Assembly (NCBI RefSeq): GCF_016894385.1
Contig: NZ_CP069812.1
Span: 2,170,001 to 2,234,000 of the forward strand
DNA: 64,000 bases
Source of the DNA: Cupriavidus oxalaticus
GTDB lineage: Bacteria > Pseudomonadota > Gammaproteobacteria > Burkholderiales > Burkholderiaceae
Direction: 5' to 3'
Shown here one piece after another: positions 16,793 through 26,583 of the stretch. The notes under the pieces are model-generated. The model did no database searches, was not told the origin of the DNA, and was given only the letters and a program-made list of their open reading frames with translations. Every line of letters starts with the position of its first letter. Position 1 is the stretch's first letter. The position numbers were made by a program, and so were the translations under genes.

Positions 16793-17932
16793 ATGAAAGT
16801 GGCAACCCAATCCAGCTCCACGACCATCGAGTCGATCGAGGCCATCCTGGTCGACCTGCCGACCATCCGCCCGCACCAGCTCGCCATGGCGACCATGCAG
16901 CGCCAGACCCTCGTGATCGTCCGCCTGCGCTGCGCCGACGGCGTGGAAGGCATCGGCGAGGCCACCACCATCGGCGGCCTGTCCTATGGCGATGAAAGCC
17001 CCGAGGGCATCAAGCTGACCATCGACACGTACCTGGCGCCGGCGTTGATTGGGCAGGACGCCACCAATGTGCATGCCGCCATGGCGCGGCTGAACAAGGT
17101 GGCGCGCGGCAACCGCTTCGCCAAGTCGGCACTGGAAACGGCGCTGCTCGACGCGCAGGGCAAGCGCCTGGGCGTGCCGCTGTCGACGCTGCTGGGCGGC
17201 GCCGTGCGTGACACGCTGCCGGTGCTGTGGACGCTGGCCAGCGGCGATACCGCGCGCGACATCGACGAGGCCGAACGCCTGCTGGCCGAGCGCCGCCACG
17301 ACACCTTCAAGCTCAAGATCGGCCGGCGCGGCGTGCGCGAGGACGTGGCCCATGTGTCCGCGATCAAGCGCGCGCTGGGCGACCGCGCCCGCGTCACCGT
17401 CGACGTCAACCAGGCCTGGAACGAAGCGGAGGCCGCCACCGGCATCGCCATGCTCGAAGCCGCCGGCATCGACCTGATCGAGCAGCCCACGCCGCGCGAG
17501 CAGCGCACCGCGCTGGCCCGGCTGGCGGCGCGCTTTGTCGTGCCCATCATGGCCGACGAAGCCGTGTGCGGCCCCGAGGACGCGATGGGACTGGCGCGAC
17601 TGGGCGCCGCCGACGTGTTCGCGCTGAAGATCGCCAAGTCCGGCGGCATCTTCGGCATGCTGCGCACCGCCGCGGTCGGCGACGCGGCCGGCATCGCGCT
17701 GTATGGCGGCACCATGCTGGAAGGCAGCGTCGGCACCATCGCCGCGGCCCACGGCTTCGCCACGCTGCCGCAGCTGGCCTGGGGCACCGAGCTGTTCGGC
17801 CCGCTGCTGCTGAAGGACGATATCGTGCTGGAGCGGCCGGTGTACCGCGACTTTGCGCTGCACCTGCCGCAAGGGCCCGGGCTGGGGATCGCGCTCGACG
17901 AAGACAAGCTGGCGCACTATCGTCGCGCCTGA
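16793..17932 (+). CDS. catB: Muconate cycloisomerase
   Basis: A 379-residue enolase-superfamily enzyme with the complete muconate-cycloisomerase set: Lys173 and Lys175 (KLKIG), Asp204 and Asn206 (VDVNQAW), Glu230 (IEQP), Asp255/Glu256 (ADEAV) and the opposite-face Lys279 (FALKIAKSGG). It converts cis,cis-muconate to muconolactone. An AGGAAGGT ribosome site precedes the ATG. It is the first gene of the rightward unit, with catC 32 bp downstream. Chloromuconate activity is possible in this family, but no chlorocatechol genes are present. Confidence 0.94.
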   Translation: MKVATQSSSTTIESIEAILVDLPTIRPHQLAMATMQRQTLVIVRLRCADGVEGIGEATTIGGLSYGDESPEGIKLTIDTYLAPALIGQDATNVHAAMARLNKVARGNRFAKSALETALLDAQGKRLGVPLSTLLGGAVRDTLPVLWTLASGDTARDIDEAERLLAERRHDTFKLKIGRRGVREDVAHVSAIKRALGDRARVTVDVNQAWNEAEAATGIAMLEAAGIDLIEQPTPREQRTALARLAARFVVPIMADEAVCGPEDAMGLARLGAADVFALKIAKSGGIFGMLRTAAVGDAAGIALYGGTMLEGSVGTIAAAHGFATLPQLAWGTELFGPLLLKDDIVLERPVYRDFALHLPQGPGLGIALDEDKLAHYRRA

Positions 17933-17964
17933 AATCACCATCAGACTGGAACAAGGAGAACCCG

Positions 17965-18243
17965 ATGCTGTATCTGGTACGAATGGACGTGAACCTGCCG
18001 CCCGACATGCCCGCCGCGCAGGCCGACGAAATCAAGGCGCGCGAGAAGGCCTACGCGCAGGACCTGCAGCGCCAGGGCAAATGGCTGCACCTCTACCGCG
18101 TGGTCGGCGAGTATGCCAACTACAGCGTGTTCGACGTCGAGTCGAACGAGGCGCTGCACAACCTGCTGTCGGCCCTGCCGCTGTTCCCGTACATGAAAAT
18201 CGCCGTCACGCCGCTGGCGCCGCATCCGTCTTCGATTCGCTGA
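17965..18243 (+). CDS. catC: Muconolactone delta-isomerase
   Basis: A 92-residue protein typical of CatC: MLYLVRMDVNLPPDMP at the start, then KAYAQDLQRQGKW, WLHLYRVVGEYANYSVFDV and LPLFPYMKIAVTPLAPHPS. It forms a decamer of ferredoxin-like subunits and moves the double bond to give 3-oxoadipate enol-lactone. An AAGGAGAA ribosome site precedes it. It lies between catB and pcaD in pathway order. Confidence 0.95.
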   Translation: MLYLVRMDVNLPPDMPAAQADEIKAREKAYAQDLQRQGKWLHLYRVVGEYANYSVFDVESNEALHNLLSALPLFPYMKIAVTPLAPHPSSIR

Positions 18244-18257
18244 GAGAGGCCGCCCTA

Positions 18258-19040
18258 ATGAGCATTGCCACCCGTGACGGGCTGCGCCTGCACTACGAAC
18301 TCCAGGGCCCGGCCGGCGCGCCGGCGCTGGTCATGTCCAACTCGCTCGGCACCAGCCTGTCGATGTGGGACCCGCAGATGCCGGCGCTGCTGGAGCGCTT
18401 CCGCGTGCTGCGCTACGACACGCGCGGCCACGGCGCCTCTGCCGTGCCTGACGCGCCGTTCGGCATGGCCGAACTGGGCGCCGACGTGCTGGCCGTGATG
18501 GACCATGCCGGCGTCGAACGCGCACATTTCTGCGGCCTGTCGATGGGCGGCATGACCGGCATCTGGCTGGCACGTCATCACCCCGGACGCTTCGGCCGCT
18601 TTGTGCTGGCCAACACCGCGGCGCTGATCGGCCCGGCTTCCGGCTGGAACACGCGCATCGAGCGCGTGCGGGCCGAAGGCATGGTGGCCATCGCCGAGGG
18701 CGTGCTGGCCCGCTGGTTCACCCCGGCGGCGCTCGCCGGCGATCCGGCGCGCATGGCACCGGTGCTGTCGATGCTCGCCTCGACCGATGCCGACGGCTAT
18801 GTCGCCAATTGCGCCGCGGTGCGCGATGCCGACCTGCGCGGCCTGCTGCCCGGCATCGATGCGCGCGTGCTGGTGATCGCCGGCGTCCAGGATGCCGCCA
18901 CCACGCCGGAACAGGGGCGCGAGCTGGCTGAAGGCATTGCCAACGCCGATTACCTCGCGCTCAATGCGGCGCATCTGTCGAACTGGGAATTGCCGGCGGA
19001 GTTTTCCGACGCGGTGATCAACTTCGTTTCAGAGGCCTGA
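18258..19040 (+). CDS. pcaD: 3-oxoadipate enol-lactonase
   Basis: A 260-residue alpha/beta hydrolase with the nucleophile Ser95 in GLSMGGM, NSLGTSLSMWD at the oxyanion hole and a late His in AAHLSNWE. Length and the motif LANTAALIG match PcaD/CatD. It hydrolyses 3-oxoadipate enol-lactone to 3-oxoadipate, the end of this cluster. The CoA transferase and thiolase steps are not in the window. It is convergent with the MocR gene 27 bp away. Confidence 0.93.
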   Translation: MSIATRDGLRLHYELQGPAGAPALVMSNSLGTSLSMWDPQMPALLERFRVLRYDTRGHGASAVPDAPFGMAELGADVLAVMDHAGVERAHFCGLSMGGMTGIWLARHHPGRFGRFVLANTAALIGPASGWNTRIERVRAEGMVAIAEGVLARWFTPAALAGDPARMAPVLSMLASTDADGYVANCAAVRDADLRGLLPGIDARVLVIAGVQDAATTPEQGRELAEGIANADYLALNAAHLSNWELPAEFSDAVINFVSEA

Positions 19041-19067
19041 TACCGGCGCTGCTTGCGCGAGGCTGGT

Positions 19068-20525
19068 TCACACCACCATCTCGACCCCAGACGCTGGCCG
19101 GCGCTCGAGCAATGCCGCCAGCTTCCTCAGAGCCAGCGACAGCTGCGCGTGATTGTCGACGCCGCCCAGCGAGATGCGGATGGCATTGGGCGCATTGGGC
19201 CCGTCCCAGAACGCGTCGGAAGGCGTGACCCGCAGGTCTTCCGCCAGCGCGGCCCGGGTGAGCTGCTGCGCCGACCACTGCGCGGGAAGGCGGTGCCAGA
19301 CGTGGATGGCGCTGGGCGGCAGCTGGCCGATCCCGCTCAGCCATCGGCTTGCCAGCGCGCACCGCGCCAGCGCTTCGGTGCGGATGCCGTCGAGCAGCTG
19401 CATGGCCGAGCCGTCACGGATCCATTGCGTGGCCAGCGCCGCGGTCATCGGCGCGGCCATCAGCGCGAAGGCGCGCAGCGAAGCCAGCAGGTCGTCGCCA
19501 CTCCTGCCCTCCGGCAACAGGACGTACGCGGTGCGCAGGCCCGGCGTGAGCGCCTTGGACAGCGTCGCGACGTAGCAGGTGCGCTCGGGCGCAAAGGTGG
19601 CGAGCGGCGGCGGTGCCGACGGCGTCAGCAGCCAGTACGGGTCGTCCTCCAGCAAGGCGATATCGCATCGGTGCGCGGCGCTGGCGATCTCTGCCCGGCG
19701 CGAGGCCGGCATGGTGTGCGTGGTCGGATTCTGCGCGGTCGGGTTGAGGTAGGCCAGCGTGGCGCCTGCGGCGCGGGCCGCGGCGAGCGCGTCGGGCAGC
19801 ATCCCGTCCGCATCGCACGGTGCGACCACCACGCGCCGGCCCAGTTGCGCTGCCGCGGCGCGGATGCCCGGATAGGCCAGCGGCTCGGTCACGATTGCCT
19901 CGCCGGGCCGGGTCCAGCTCAGGATCACGGCGGCCAGCGCAGCCTGGGCGCCGGGGCACACCACCAGCCGCGCCGTGTCGACCTGCCCGAAGATCGGCGC
20001 AAGCCAGAGCGCCCCGGCCGCCCGGTCCGACGCACTGCCGCCGCCAAGCTGGTAGGTCATCAGCAGGTGCGGGTCGCTGCGCAGCAGGACCTGGTTCAGG
20101 CCGCGCCGCAACAGGTCCGGGAAATCCACGCCCGCCGGCGGCGGCGGCACGTTCATGCTCATGTCGACCACGCGCGCGAGTTCCGCACGCGGCGCGGCAA
20201 TGAAGGTGCCGAGCGCGCCCCTCGCTTCGATCAGCTGTCTTCGCCGCGCCTCGTTATAGGCGCGCGTCACTGTCGTCAGGTCCACGCCGAGAGATTGCGC
20301 CAGGCTGCGCTGCGGCGGCACGCGGTCGCCGGCCACGAGGCGGCCCTCGCCGATTGCCCGCTCGATGAAGTCGACGATCTGCAGGTACCGGACCCCACCG
20401 GACGCAGTGATCCGCAGATCCCACTGGCCGGTGATCCGGGCAGCGCTTTCGCTATCTTGTATGGATTCTGCCCCCAAAACTTTCCTCGATGTATGGGTCT
20501 TGTCTTCGACTAGCATGCCAGACAT
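19068..20525 (-). CDS. MocR/PdxR-type GntR-aminotransferase regulator
   Basis: A 485-residue fusion. A GntR winged helix (about 45-110: LQIVDFIERAIGEGRLVAGDRVPPQR, TTVTRAYNEARR) is joined to a fold-type I aminotransferase domain. The PLP lysine is in VATLSKALTPGLRTAY, and NPTAQNPT and LEDDPYW are the expected cofactor motifs. MocR regulators use PLP adducts with amino acids or amines as signals. The start at 20525 is tentative: the first residues are not conserved, and a longer open frame runs upstream. It is divergent from cyoA, with inverted and direct repeats across its 5' end. Its target could be itself, cyoABCD or something unlinked. Confidence 0.86.
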   Translation of the reverse strand: MSGMLVEDKTHTSRKVLGAESIQDSESAARITGQWDLRITASGGVRYLQIVDFIERAIGEGRLVAGDRVPPQRSLAQSLGVDLTTVTRAYNEARRRQLIEARGALGTFIAAPRAELARVVDMSMNVPPPPAGVDFPDLLRRGLNQVLLRSDPHLLMTYQLGGGSASDRAAGALWLAPIFGQVDTARLVVCPGAQAALAAVILSWTRPGEAIVTEPLAYPGIRAAAAQLGRRVVVAPCDADGMLPDALAAARAAGATLAYLNPTAQNPTTHTMPASRRAEIASAAHRCDIALLEDDPYWLLTPSAPPPLATFAPERTCYVATLSKALTPGLRTAYVLLPEGRSGDDLLASLRAFALMAAPMTAALATQWIRDGSAMQLLDGIRTEALARCALASRWLSGIGQLPPSAIHVWHRLPAQWSAQQLTRAALAEDLRVTPSDAFWDGPNAPNAIRISLGGVDNHAQLSLALRKLAALLERRPASGVEMVV

Positions 20526-20546
20526 TGTCGAGGGAATCCATACAAG
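20456..20546. promoter_or_regulatory. Inverted plus direct repeats at MocR start
   Basis: CTTGTATGGATTC (20456-20468) has a perfect 13-bp inverted copy GAATCCATACAAG (20534-20546). A third partial copy, TGTATGG at 20490-20496, is in direct orientation 31 bp (three helical turns) from the first. MocR proteins such as GabR bind direct repeats, so this is a candidate operator. The left arm falls inside the chosen coding frame near its 5' end, so the true start may lie further in. Confidence 0.6.
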
Positions 20547-20628
20547 CCCGCAGCCGCGGGCTGACGCAGCACTTGAATCGGAGCGCGTGGCCGGATGCCT
20601 TCGGTAATCCGTAACCAAGGTGTCCGAC

Positions 20629-21639
20629 ATGCTCAAACCTACCGCCGGGCTGGCAAACAAAGATCGACAAGGCCCGTTGCCCCACCCTTCCCCCAGCCTC
20701 AGCCCATCGCCCGCCCTGCCGCCCCGCATCGGCGCGTTGCTGCTGGCCGCCGGGCTGAGCGCCCTGCTCAGCGGCTGCAACCTCGAACTGCTCAATCCCA
20801 AGGGCAGCATCGGCGCACAGGAAAAATCGCTGATCCTGATCGCGTTGTTCGTCATGCTGATGGTCGTCATCCCGGTGATCTTCCTGACGCTGTGGTTTGC
20901 CTGGCGCTACCGCGAGAGCAACACGCGCGCGACCTACGCGCCCAAGTGGTCGCACTCGACCAAAATCGAGATCGTGGTGTGGGGCATCCCGTGCGTGATC
21001 GTGGCCTGCCTGGCCGTGCTGATCTGGGATTCGACGCACAAGCTCGACCCCTATCGGCCGCTGGAGTCCGAGGTCAGGCCGCTGCAGGTCGACGTCATCG
21101 CGCTGAACTGGAAATGGCTGTTCATCTATCCCGAATACGGCGTCGCCTCGGTGAACCAGCTTGCCATCCCGGTCGGCACGCCGGTCAACTTCCGGCTGAC
21201 CGCGGAATCGATGATGAATGCGTTCTTCATTCCGCAGCTTGGCAGCATGGTCTACACCATGGCCGGCATGCAGACCCGCCTGCACCTGATCGCCGACACG
21301 CCGGGCGTCTATCTCGGCCAGTCCGCGGCCTACAGCGGCGCGGGCTTCTCGGACATGCATTTCAAGACCCTGGCGACCTCGCGCGAGAACTTCGATGCGT
21401 GGATCGGCAAGGCACGGGCCTCGGCCCACGCGCTTGACGCGAACACCTACGGCGCGCTGGAGCAGCCCAGCACCAGGGACCCCGTCACGCTCTACGCATC
21501 GGTGACGCCCAAGCTGTTCGACCAGGTCGTCGACAAGTATATGCAGGCCAACGGCGCAATCTGCCGCGCGAACACCCCCGAATCTCTGCAGGCCTTCCAA
21601 CGCGTCCCGTCGGCGCTCCCCGGCCGCCTGGAGCAATGA
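20629..21639 (+). CDS. cyoA: Cytochrome bo3 quinol oxidase subunit II
   Basis: A 336-residue lipoprotein subunit. The lipobox is LLSGC (about residue 48), followed by two transmembrane helices and a periplasmic cupredoxin domain. Where cytochrome c oxidases carry the CuA cysteines and histidine, this protein has [11 protein letters not shown], so it lacks CuA and should take electrons from ubiquinol. An extended Pro/Ser-rich segment precedes the signal. The ATG at 20629 with AAGGTG upstream was chosen; a GTG 9 nt earlier is possible. First gene of cyoABCD; cyoE (heme O synthase) is not present here. Confidence 0.92.
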   Translation: MLKPTAGLANKDRQGPLPHPSPSLSPSPALPPRIGALLLAAGLSALLSGCNLELLNPKGSIGAQEKSLILIALFVMLMVVIPVIFLTLWFAWRYRESNTRATYAPKWSHSTKIEIVVWGIPCVIVACLAVLIWDSTHKLDPYRPLESEVRPLQVDVIALNWKWLFIYPEYGVASVNQLAIPVGTPVNFRLTAESMMNAFFIPQLGSMVYTMAGMQTRLHLIADTPGVYLGQSAAYSGAGFSDMHFKTLATSRENFDAWIGKARASAHALDANTYGALEQPSTRDPVTLYASVTPKLFDQVVDKYMQANGAICRANTPESLQAFQRVPSALPGRLEQ

Positions 21640-21640
21640 C

Positions 21641-23617
21641 ATGCTAGGAAAACTCAACCTCGAAGCCATCCCCTATCACGAGCCGATCATCATGGGGACG
21701 CTGGCCGTGGTGCTGGTGCTGGGCGCCGCGCTGCTCGGCGCCATTACCCGATACGGAAAGTGGAAGTACCTGTGGACCGAATGGATCTGCTCGGTCGACC
21801 ACAAGAAGGTCGGCGTGATGTACATCATCCTGGCCCTGGTCATGCTGCTGCGCGGCTTCGCCGACGCGATCCTGATGCGCACGCAGCAGGCCGTCGCCTA
21901 CGGCGACGCCGCCGGCTACCTGCCGCCGCACCACTACGACCAGATCTTTACCGCCCACGGCGTGATCATGATCTTCTACGTGGCCACGCCGCTGGTGGTG
22001 GGGCTGATGAACGTGATCGTGCCGCTGCAGATCGGCGCGCGCGACGTGGCCTTCCCGTTCGTCAACTCGCTGAGCTTCTGGCTGTCGGCCATGGGCGCGG
22101 TGCTGGTGATGCTGTCGATGTTCGTCGGCGACTTCGCCGCGACCGGCTGGGTGGCCTACCCGCCGTTGTCGGAGCTCGGCTACAGCCCGACCGTCGGCGT
22201 GGACTACTACATCTGGTCATTGCAGATATCCGGGCTCGGCACCACGCTGACCGGCATCAACTTCATCGTCACCATCCTGCGCATGCGCGCTCCGGGCCTG
22301 ACCCTGATGAAGATGCCGGTGTTCACCTGGACCGCGCTGATCACCAACATCCTGATCGTCGCCATCTTTCCGGTGCTGACCGCCACGCTGGCCCTGCTCA
22401 CCGCCGACCGCTACCTCGGCATGCACTTCTTCACCAACGAGCTGGGCGGCAACGCCATGATGTACGTGAACCTGATCTGGATCTGGGGGCACCCCGAGGT
22501 CTATGTGCTGATCCTGCCCGCGTTCGGCGCGTTCTCGGAAATCATCGCCACGTTCTCGCGCAAGCCCCTGTTCGGCTACAAGTCGATGGTCTATGCGACC
22601 TCGTCGATCGGCGTGCTGTCGTTCTTCGTCTGGCTGCACCACTTCTTCACCATGGGCTCGGGCGCCAACGTCAACGCCTTCTTCGGCATCATGACGTCGA
22701 TCATCTCGATCCCCACCGGCGTGAAGCTGTTCAACTGGCTGTTCACCATGTACCGGGGCCGGATCCGCTTCCATACCTCAACCATGTGGACCATCGGCTT
22801 CATGGTGACGTTCGCGGTCGGCGGCATGACCGGCGTGCTGCTGGCGGTGCCGGGCGCCGACTTCGTGCTGCACAACAGCCTGTTCCTGGTCGCCCACTTC
22901 CACAACGTGATCATCGGCGGCGTGCTGTTCGGCTGCCTGGCGGCGATCAGCTTCTGGTTCCCGAAGGTGTTCGGCTTCAGGCTGAACGAGTTCTGGGGCA
23001 AGGTGTCGTTCTGGTGCTGGCTGACCGGCTTCTTCCTGGCCTTCATGCCGCTCTACGTGCTGGGCTTCAAGGGCATGACCCGCCGGATGAACCACTACGC
23101 CAACGTCGACTGGCATCCCTACCTGGTGGTGGCGATGATCGGCGCCTTCGTCATCGGCGCCGGCATCCTGGCCATGATCGTGCAACTGGCCGTCAGCATC
23201 CGCGACCGCAAGCAGAACCAGGACCTGACCGGCGACCCGTGGGACGGCCGCAGCCTGGAATGGTCGACCGCATCGCCGGCGCCGTTCTACAACTTCGCCA
23301 GGGTGCCCCACATCACCTCGCTGGAGCAGCACTGGGACGACAAGGAAGCCGGACGCGCATGGCGCCAGCCGGCCCGCTACGAGGACATCCACATGCCACG
23401 TCCCACCGCGGCCGGCTTCCTCGTGTCCGTGTTCGGGCTGGTGTCCTGCTTCGCGCTGGTCTGGCACATGTGGCTGGTCGCCATCGCCGGGCTGGTTGGC
23501 GCGATCGCAACCTTCGTGCTGCGCAGCTACGACCGCAACGTGGACTACTACGTCCCGGCCGCCGAAGTCGAGCGCATCGAGCGCGCCCGCTACGCCCAAC
23601 TGCAGCAAGCTGCCTGA
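21641..23617 (+). CDS. cyoB: Cytochrome bo3 quinol oxidase subunit I
   Basis: A 658-residue heme-copper oxidase catalytic subunit with about 15 helices. Heme and copper ligands are in the motifs TAHGVIM (low-spin heme), WGHPEVYVL (CuB His and the linked Tyr), WLHHFFTMG and [11 protein letters not shown]. Length and the C-terminal extension match CyoB. It reduces oxygen to water while pumping protons across the inner membrane. Its start follows the cyoA stop by one base. Confidence 0.96.
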   Translation: MLGKLNLEAIPYHEPIIMGTLAVVLVLGAALLGAITRYGKWKYLWTEWICSVDHKKVGVMYIILALVMLLRGFADAILMRTQQAVAYGDAAGYLPPHHYDQIFTAHGVIMIFYVATPLVVGLMNVIVPLQIGARDVAFPFVNSLSFWLSAMGAVLVMLSMFVGDFAATGWVAYPPLSELGYSPTVGVDYYIWSLQISGLGTTLTGINFIVTILRMRAPGLTLMKMPVFTWTALITNILIVAIFPVLTATLALLTADRYLGMHFFTNELGGNAMMYVNLIWIWGHPEVYVLILPAFGAFSEIIATFSRKPLFGYKSMVYATSSIGVLSFFVWLHHFFTMGSGANVNAFFGIMTSIISIPTGVKLFNWLFTMYRGRIRFHTSTMWTIGFMVTFAVGGMTGVLLAVPGADFVLHNSLFLVAHFHNVIIGGVLFGCLAAISFWFPKVFGFRLNEFWGKVSFWCWLTGFFLAFMPLYVLGFKGMTRRMNHYANVDWHPYLVVAMIGAFVIGAGILAMIVQLAVSIRDRKQNQDLTGDPWDGRSLEWSTASPAPFYNFARVPHITSLEQHWDDKEAGRAWRQPARYEDIHMPRPTAAGFLVSVFGLVSCFALVWHMWLVAIAGLVGAIATFVLRSYDRNVDYYVPAAEVERIERARYAQLQQAA

Positions 23618-23620
23618 GCC

Positions 23621-24277
23621 ATGAACCCGACGCTATCTTCTACCCTGCACCATCCGGGCCCCGACGCCACGCACCACGCTGCACATACTGCGGCACACGC
23701 CGCCGACCACGGCCATCACGATGCCGGCGCCCATACCACGCTGGGCTTCTGGCTCTACCTGATGAGCGACTGCCTGATCTTCGCGGTGCTGTTCGCCACC
23801 TTCGGCGTGCTGTCCGGCAACACGGCGGGCGGGCCCGGCGGGCAGCAACTGTTCGAGCTGCCGTTCGTGTTCGCCGAAACCATGGTGCTGCTGCTGAGCA
23901 GCTACACCTTCGGCCTGGCCATGCTGCGGCAGGACGCCAATGCCGCGCCGCGCATGATCCGCTGGCTCGCGGCCACCTTCGTGCTGGGCGCCGTGTTCGT
24001 CGCCATGGAGGTCTACGAGTTCGCCCACCTGCTGCACCAGGGCGCCGGCCCGGGCGTGAGCGCCTACCTGTCGGCGTTCTTCACGCTGGTCGGCACCCAC
24101 GGCCTGCACGTCACCGCGGGCCTGTGCTGGCTGGCGGTGATGATCCACCAGATCCGTCGTTTCGGCCTCGATGACATCGTGCGCCGCCGGCTGGCGTGCC
24201 TGAGCCTGTTCTGGCACTTCCTGGACCTGGTCTGGATCTGCGTCTTTACCTTCGTCTACCTGCGGGAGTTCGCATGA
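23621..24277 (+). CDS. cyoC: Cytochrome bo3 quinol oxidase subunit III
   Basis: A 218-residue membrane protein with five helices and the subunit III patterns TLGFWLYLMSDCLIFAVLFATF, LLLSSYTFGLA and GTHGLHVTAGLCWL. The His-rich N-terminus (HHPGPDATHHAAHTAAHAADHGHH) is unusual, with about 11 histidines in 30 residues, and may be a metal-binding or disordered leader. The gene starts three bases after cyoB and overlaps cyoD (ATGA). Confidence 0.94.
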   Translation: MNPTLSSTLHHPGPDATHHAAHTAAHAADHGHHDAGAHTTLGFWLYLMSDCLIFAVLFATFGVLSGNTAGGPGGQQLFELPFVFAETMVLLLSSYTFGLAMLRQDANAAPRMIRWLAATFVLGAVFVAMEVYEFAHLLHQGAGPGVSAYLSAFFTLVGTHGLHVTAGLCWLAVMIHQIRRFGLDDIVRRRLACLSLFWHFLDLVWICVFTFVYLREFA

Positions 24278-24651
24278 AGCCGTCCCATCTGCATTCCGTC
24301 CATCCGGGCGAGCACGCCCTCCACGGCAGCGTGCGCAGCTACACCATCGGCCTGCTGCTGTCGGTCGCGCTTACCGTGGCATCGTTTGCCGCGGTCATGA
24401 CCGGCGCGTTGCCAAGCCACGCCGCGATCGCGCTGGTCGTGGGCCTCTGCGTTGCGCAACTGCTGGTGCAGCTGGTGTACTTCCTGCACCTGGGCACCGG
24501 TCCCGGCCAGCGCGGCAATACCGCCATCTTCGCCTGCACCGGCTTCCTGATCGTCATCGTCGTCGCCGGCTCGCTGTGGGTGATGCACAACGCCGACCTC
24601 AACATGATGCCGACCGACATGTCCATCGAACGGGCACGGGCCAAAGACTAG
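24274..24651 (+). CDS. cyoD: Cytochrome bo3 quinol oxidase subunit IV
   Basis: A 125-residue, three-helix subunit. It has HGSVRSYTIGLLLSVALT, LCVAQLLVQLVYFLHL and FLIVIVVAGSLWVMHN, as in CyoD, with about 15 extra residues at the C-terminus (DMSIERARAKD). It is thought to assist assembly of the CuB site. Its start overlaps the cyoC stop. Confidence 0.92.
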   Translation: MKPSHLHSVHPGEHALHGSVRSYTIGLLLSVALTVASFAAVMTGALPSHAAIALVVGLCVAQLLVQLVYFLHLGTGPGQRGNTAIFACTGFLIVIVVAGSLWVMHNADLNMMPTDMSIERARAKD

Positions 24652-24677
24652 CGCGCGGGCGCGAGGAGATCTTCACC

Positions 24678-26390
24678 ATGTATGTCTATGACGAGATCGA
24701 CCAGAGGCTGGTCGACGAACGGGTCGTGCAGTTCACCGGCCAGACCCGCCGCTTCCTGGATGGCGAGCTCGACGAGGAAGAGTTCCGCGTGCTGCGGCTG
24801 CAGAATGGGCTGTATATCCAGCGCCATGCTCCCATGCTGCGCGTGGCCATCCCCTACGGCATGCTGGCGTCGCGGCAGCTGCGCAAGCTGGCGGAGATCG
24901 CCCGCCGCTGGGACCGCGGCTACGGGCACTTCAGCACGCGGCAGAACCTGCAGTTCAACTGGCCGCGCCTGGAAGACGCGCCTGCCATCCTCGCGGAACT
25001 CGCCACCGTGCAGATGCATGCCATCCAGACCAGCGGCAACTGCATCCGCAACACCACCACCGACCATTTCGCCGGCATCGCGCCCGACGAGCTGGTGAAC
25101 CCGCTGGTGTGGTGCGAGATCGTGCGGCAATGGTCGATGCTGCATCCCGAGTTCGCCTACCTGCCGCGCAAGTTCAAGATCGCGATCAGCGGCGCCACCA
25201 CCGACCGGGCCGCGGTCGGCGTCCACGACATCGGGCTGCAGGCGGTGGAAGAAGACGGGCAGGCCGGCTTTCGCGTGTGGGTCGGCGGCGGCATGGGGCG
25301 CACACCCATGGTCGGCAAGCTGATCAATCCTTTCGTGGCGTGGCAGGACCTGCTGACCTACCTGCAGGCCACGCTGCGCGTCTACAACCTGCATGGCAGG
25401 CGCGACAACAAGTACAAGGCGCGCATCAAGATTTTGGTGAAGGACCTCACGCCGGAGGTCTTCCGCGAACAGGTTGCGGAGCAGTGGCAGCGCATCCGGG
25501 GCGGCCCGGATACGGTCACCGAAGACTTCGTCGCGTCGGTGGCGGCGCGCTTCACGGTGCCGCCTTATGACCCGGAAGCGGCGCATGACGCCGATGAAAG
25601 CGCCGAACTCGCCCGGACCGACCGCGCATTCCGGCTCTGGCTGCGCAGCAACGTCCATCCACACCGCGTACCGGGCTACGCCGCGGTGACCGCATCGCTC
25701 AAGGCAACCGGCCGCGCGCCCGGCGACATCACCGCCGAGCAGATGGAGCTGATGGCCGACCTCGCCGAGCGCCACGGCTTCGGCGAGCTGCGTGTCTCGC
25801 ACGAGCAGAACCTGATCCTGGCCGACGTGCGGCGCAGCGGCCTGCCCGCGCTGTGGCGCGCGCTGGATGGGGCGGGCCTCGCCACGCCCAACGTCGGCAG
25901 GATCACCAACATCATCGCCTGCCCGGGCGGCGACTTCTGCTCGCTTGCCAATGCGGTGTCGATTCCGCTGGCGCAAGCGATCCAGCAGCGGTTCGAGGAC
26001 CTCGACTACGTGCACGACATCGGCGAGCTCGACCTGAACATTTCGGGCTGCATCAACTCGTGCGGGCACCACCATGTCGGCCATATCGGCATCCTCGGCG
26101 TCGACAAGGCCGGCGAAGCCTGGTACCAGGTCACCATCGGCGGACGGCAGAACGGCGCGGACAGCCAGCATGGCCACGCCGGCGGCGGCGCGGCGATCGG
26201 CCGCATCATCGGCCCGTCGTTCGCGCAGGAGCAGGTGCCGGATGTGGTCGAGCGGCTGATCGGCACCTACCTTGCGCACCGCGACAGCGATGCCGAGCGC
26301 TTTGTCGACGTGGTCGCGCGGATCGGGCTCGAACCATTCCAGGCGGCCGTGTACCCGGACGGAAACAAGCGCAGCGCGGCGGCGCGCTAG
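24678..26390 (+). CDS. Siroheme/[4Fe-4S] sulfite (or nitrite) reductase hemoprotein
   Basis: A 570-residue CysI-type protein with the twofold ferredoxin-like repeats of the siroheme reductases. Cluster cysteines are 415 and 421 (CPGGDFC) and 458 and 462 (CINSCG). The NLQFNWPRLED and ISGATTDRAAV segments are typical. It reduces sulfite to sulfide, or nitrite to ammonia, with six electrons. An AGGAG precedes the ATG 26 bp after cyoD, so it could be cotranscribed with the oxidase, an unusual partner. No reductase flavoprotein (CysJ) or cysG/cysH gene is adjacent; in related betaproteobacteria CysI-like proteins are fed by ferredoxin. Confidence 0.88.
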   Translation: MYVYDEIDQRLVDERVVQFTGQTRRFLDGELDEEEFRVLRLQNGLYIQRHAPMLRVAIPYGMLASRQLRKLAEIARRWDRGYGHFSTRQNLQFNWPRLEDAPAILAELATVQMHAIQTSGNCIRNTTTDHFAGIAPDELVNPLVWCEIVRQWSMLHPEFAYLPRKFKIAISGATTDRAAVGVHDIGLQAVEEDGQAGFRVWVGGGMGRTPMVGKLINPFVAWQDLLTYLQATLRVYNLHGRRDNKYKARIKILVKDLTPEVFREQVAEQWQRIRGGPDTVTEDFVASVAARFTVPPYDPEAAHDADESAELARTDRAFRLWLRSNVHPHRVPGYAAVTASLKATGRAPGDITAEQMELMADLAERHGFGELRVSHEQNLILADVRRSGLPALWRALDGAGLATPNVGRITNIIACPGGDFCSLANAVSIPLAQAIQQRFEDLDYVHDIGELDLNISGCINSCGHHHVGHIGILGVDKAGEAWYQVTIGGRQNGADSQHGHAGGGAAIGRIIGPSFAQEQVPDVVERLIGTYLAHRDSDAERFVDVVARIGLEPFQAAVYPDGNKRSAAAR

Positions 26391-26433
26391 CCATCATGGA
26401 CAAGAACCCCGATTTTCCTGCTTGTTTGCTCCC

Positions 26434-26453
26434 CTCTCCCGCAAGCGGGAGAG
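26434..26453. repeat. REP-like hairpin
   Basis: CTCTCCCGCAAGCGGGAGAG is a near-perfect 20-bp hairpin 44 bp after the reductase stop. Short palindromes of this CTCTCCCGC..GCGGGAGAG form recur between genes in many Burkholderiales and may act as a 3' stabiliser or weak terminator. Only one copy was noticed in this window. Confidence 0.5.
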
Positions 26454-26531
26454 AGAGCGCACAATCAGCACGTTCATGCCACCGCAGTGTCCAAAGCGCA
26501 ATGCATCACCGTCCCCGCAAATCGCGAAGAC

Positions 26532-26563
26532 GAAAGAAAACCGCGCATCACGGCGATGCGCGG
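26532..26563 (-). terminator. Rho-independent terminator of the tct operon
   Basis: On the minus strand a 9-bp stem CCGCGCATC/GATGCGCGG with a 5-nt loop is followed by TTTTCTTTCG, 21 bp after the tctA stop. Confidence 0.75.
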
Positions 26564-26583
26564 ACTCCCCAGCCCCCCGGAAG

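Noticed and set aside
21760..24174. An 804-codon frame inside cyoB-cyoC
   Set aside because: It is the out-of-frame reading of cyoB/cyoC and is rich in Arg, Gly and His. The cyoBC frames have all oxidase ligands.
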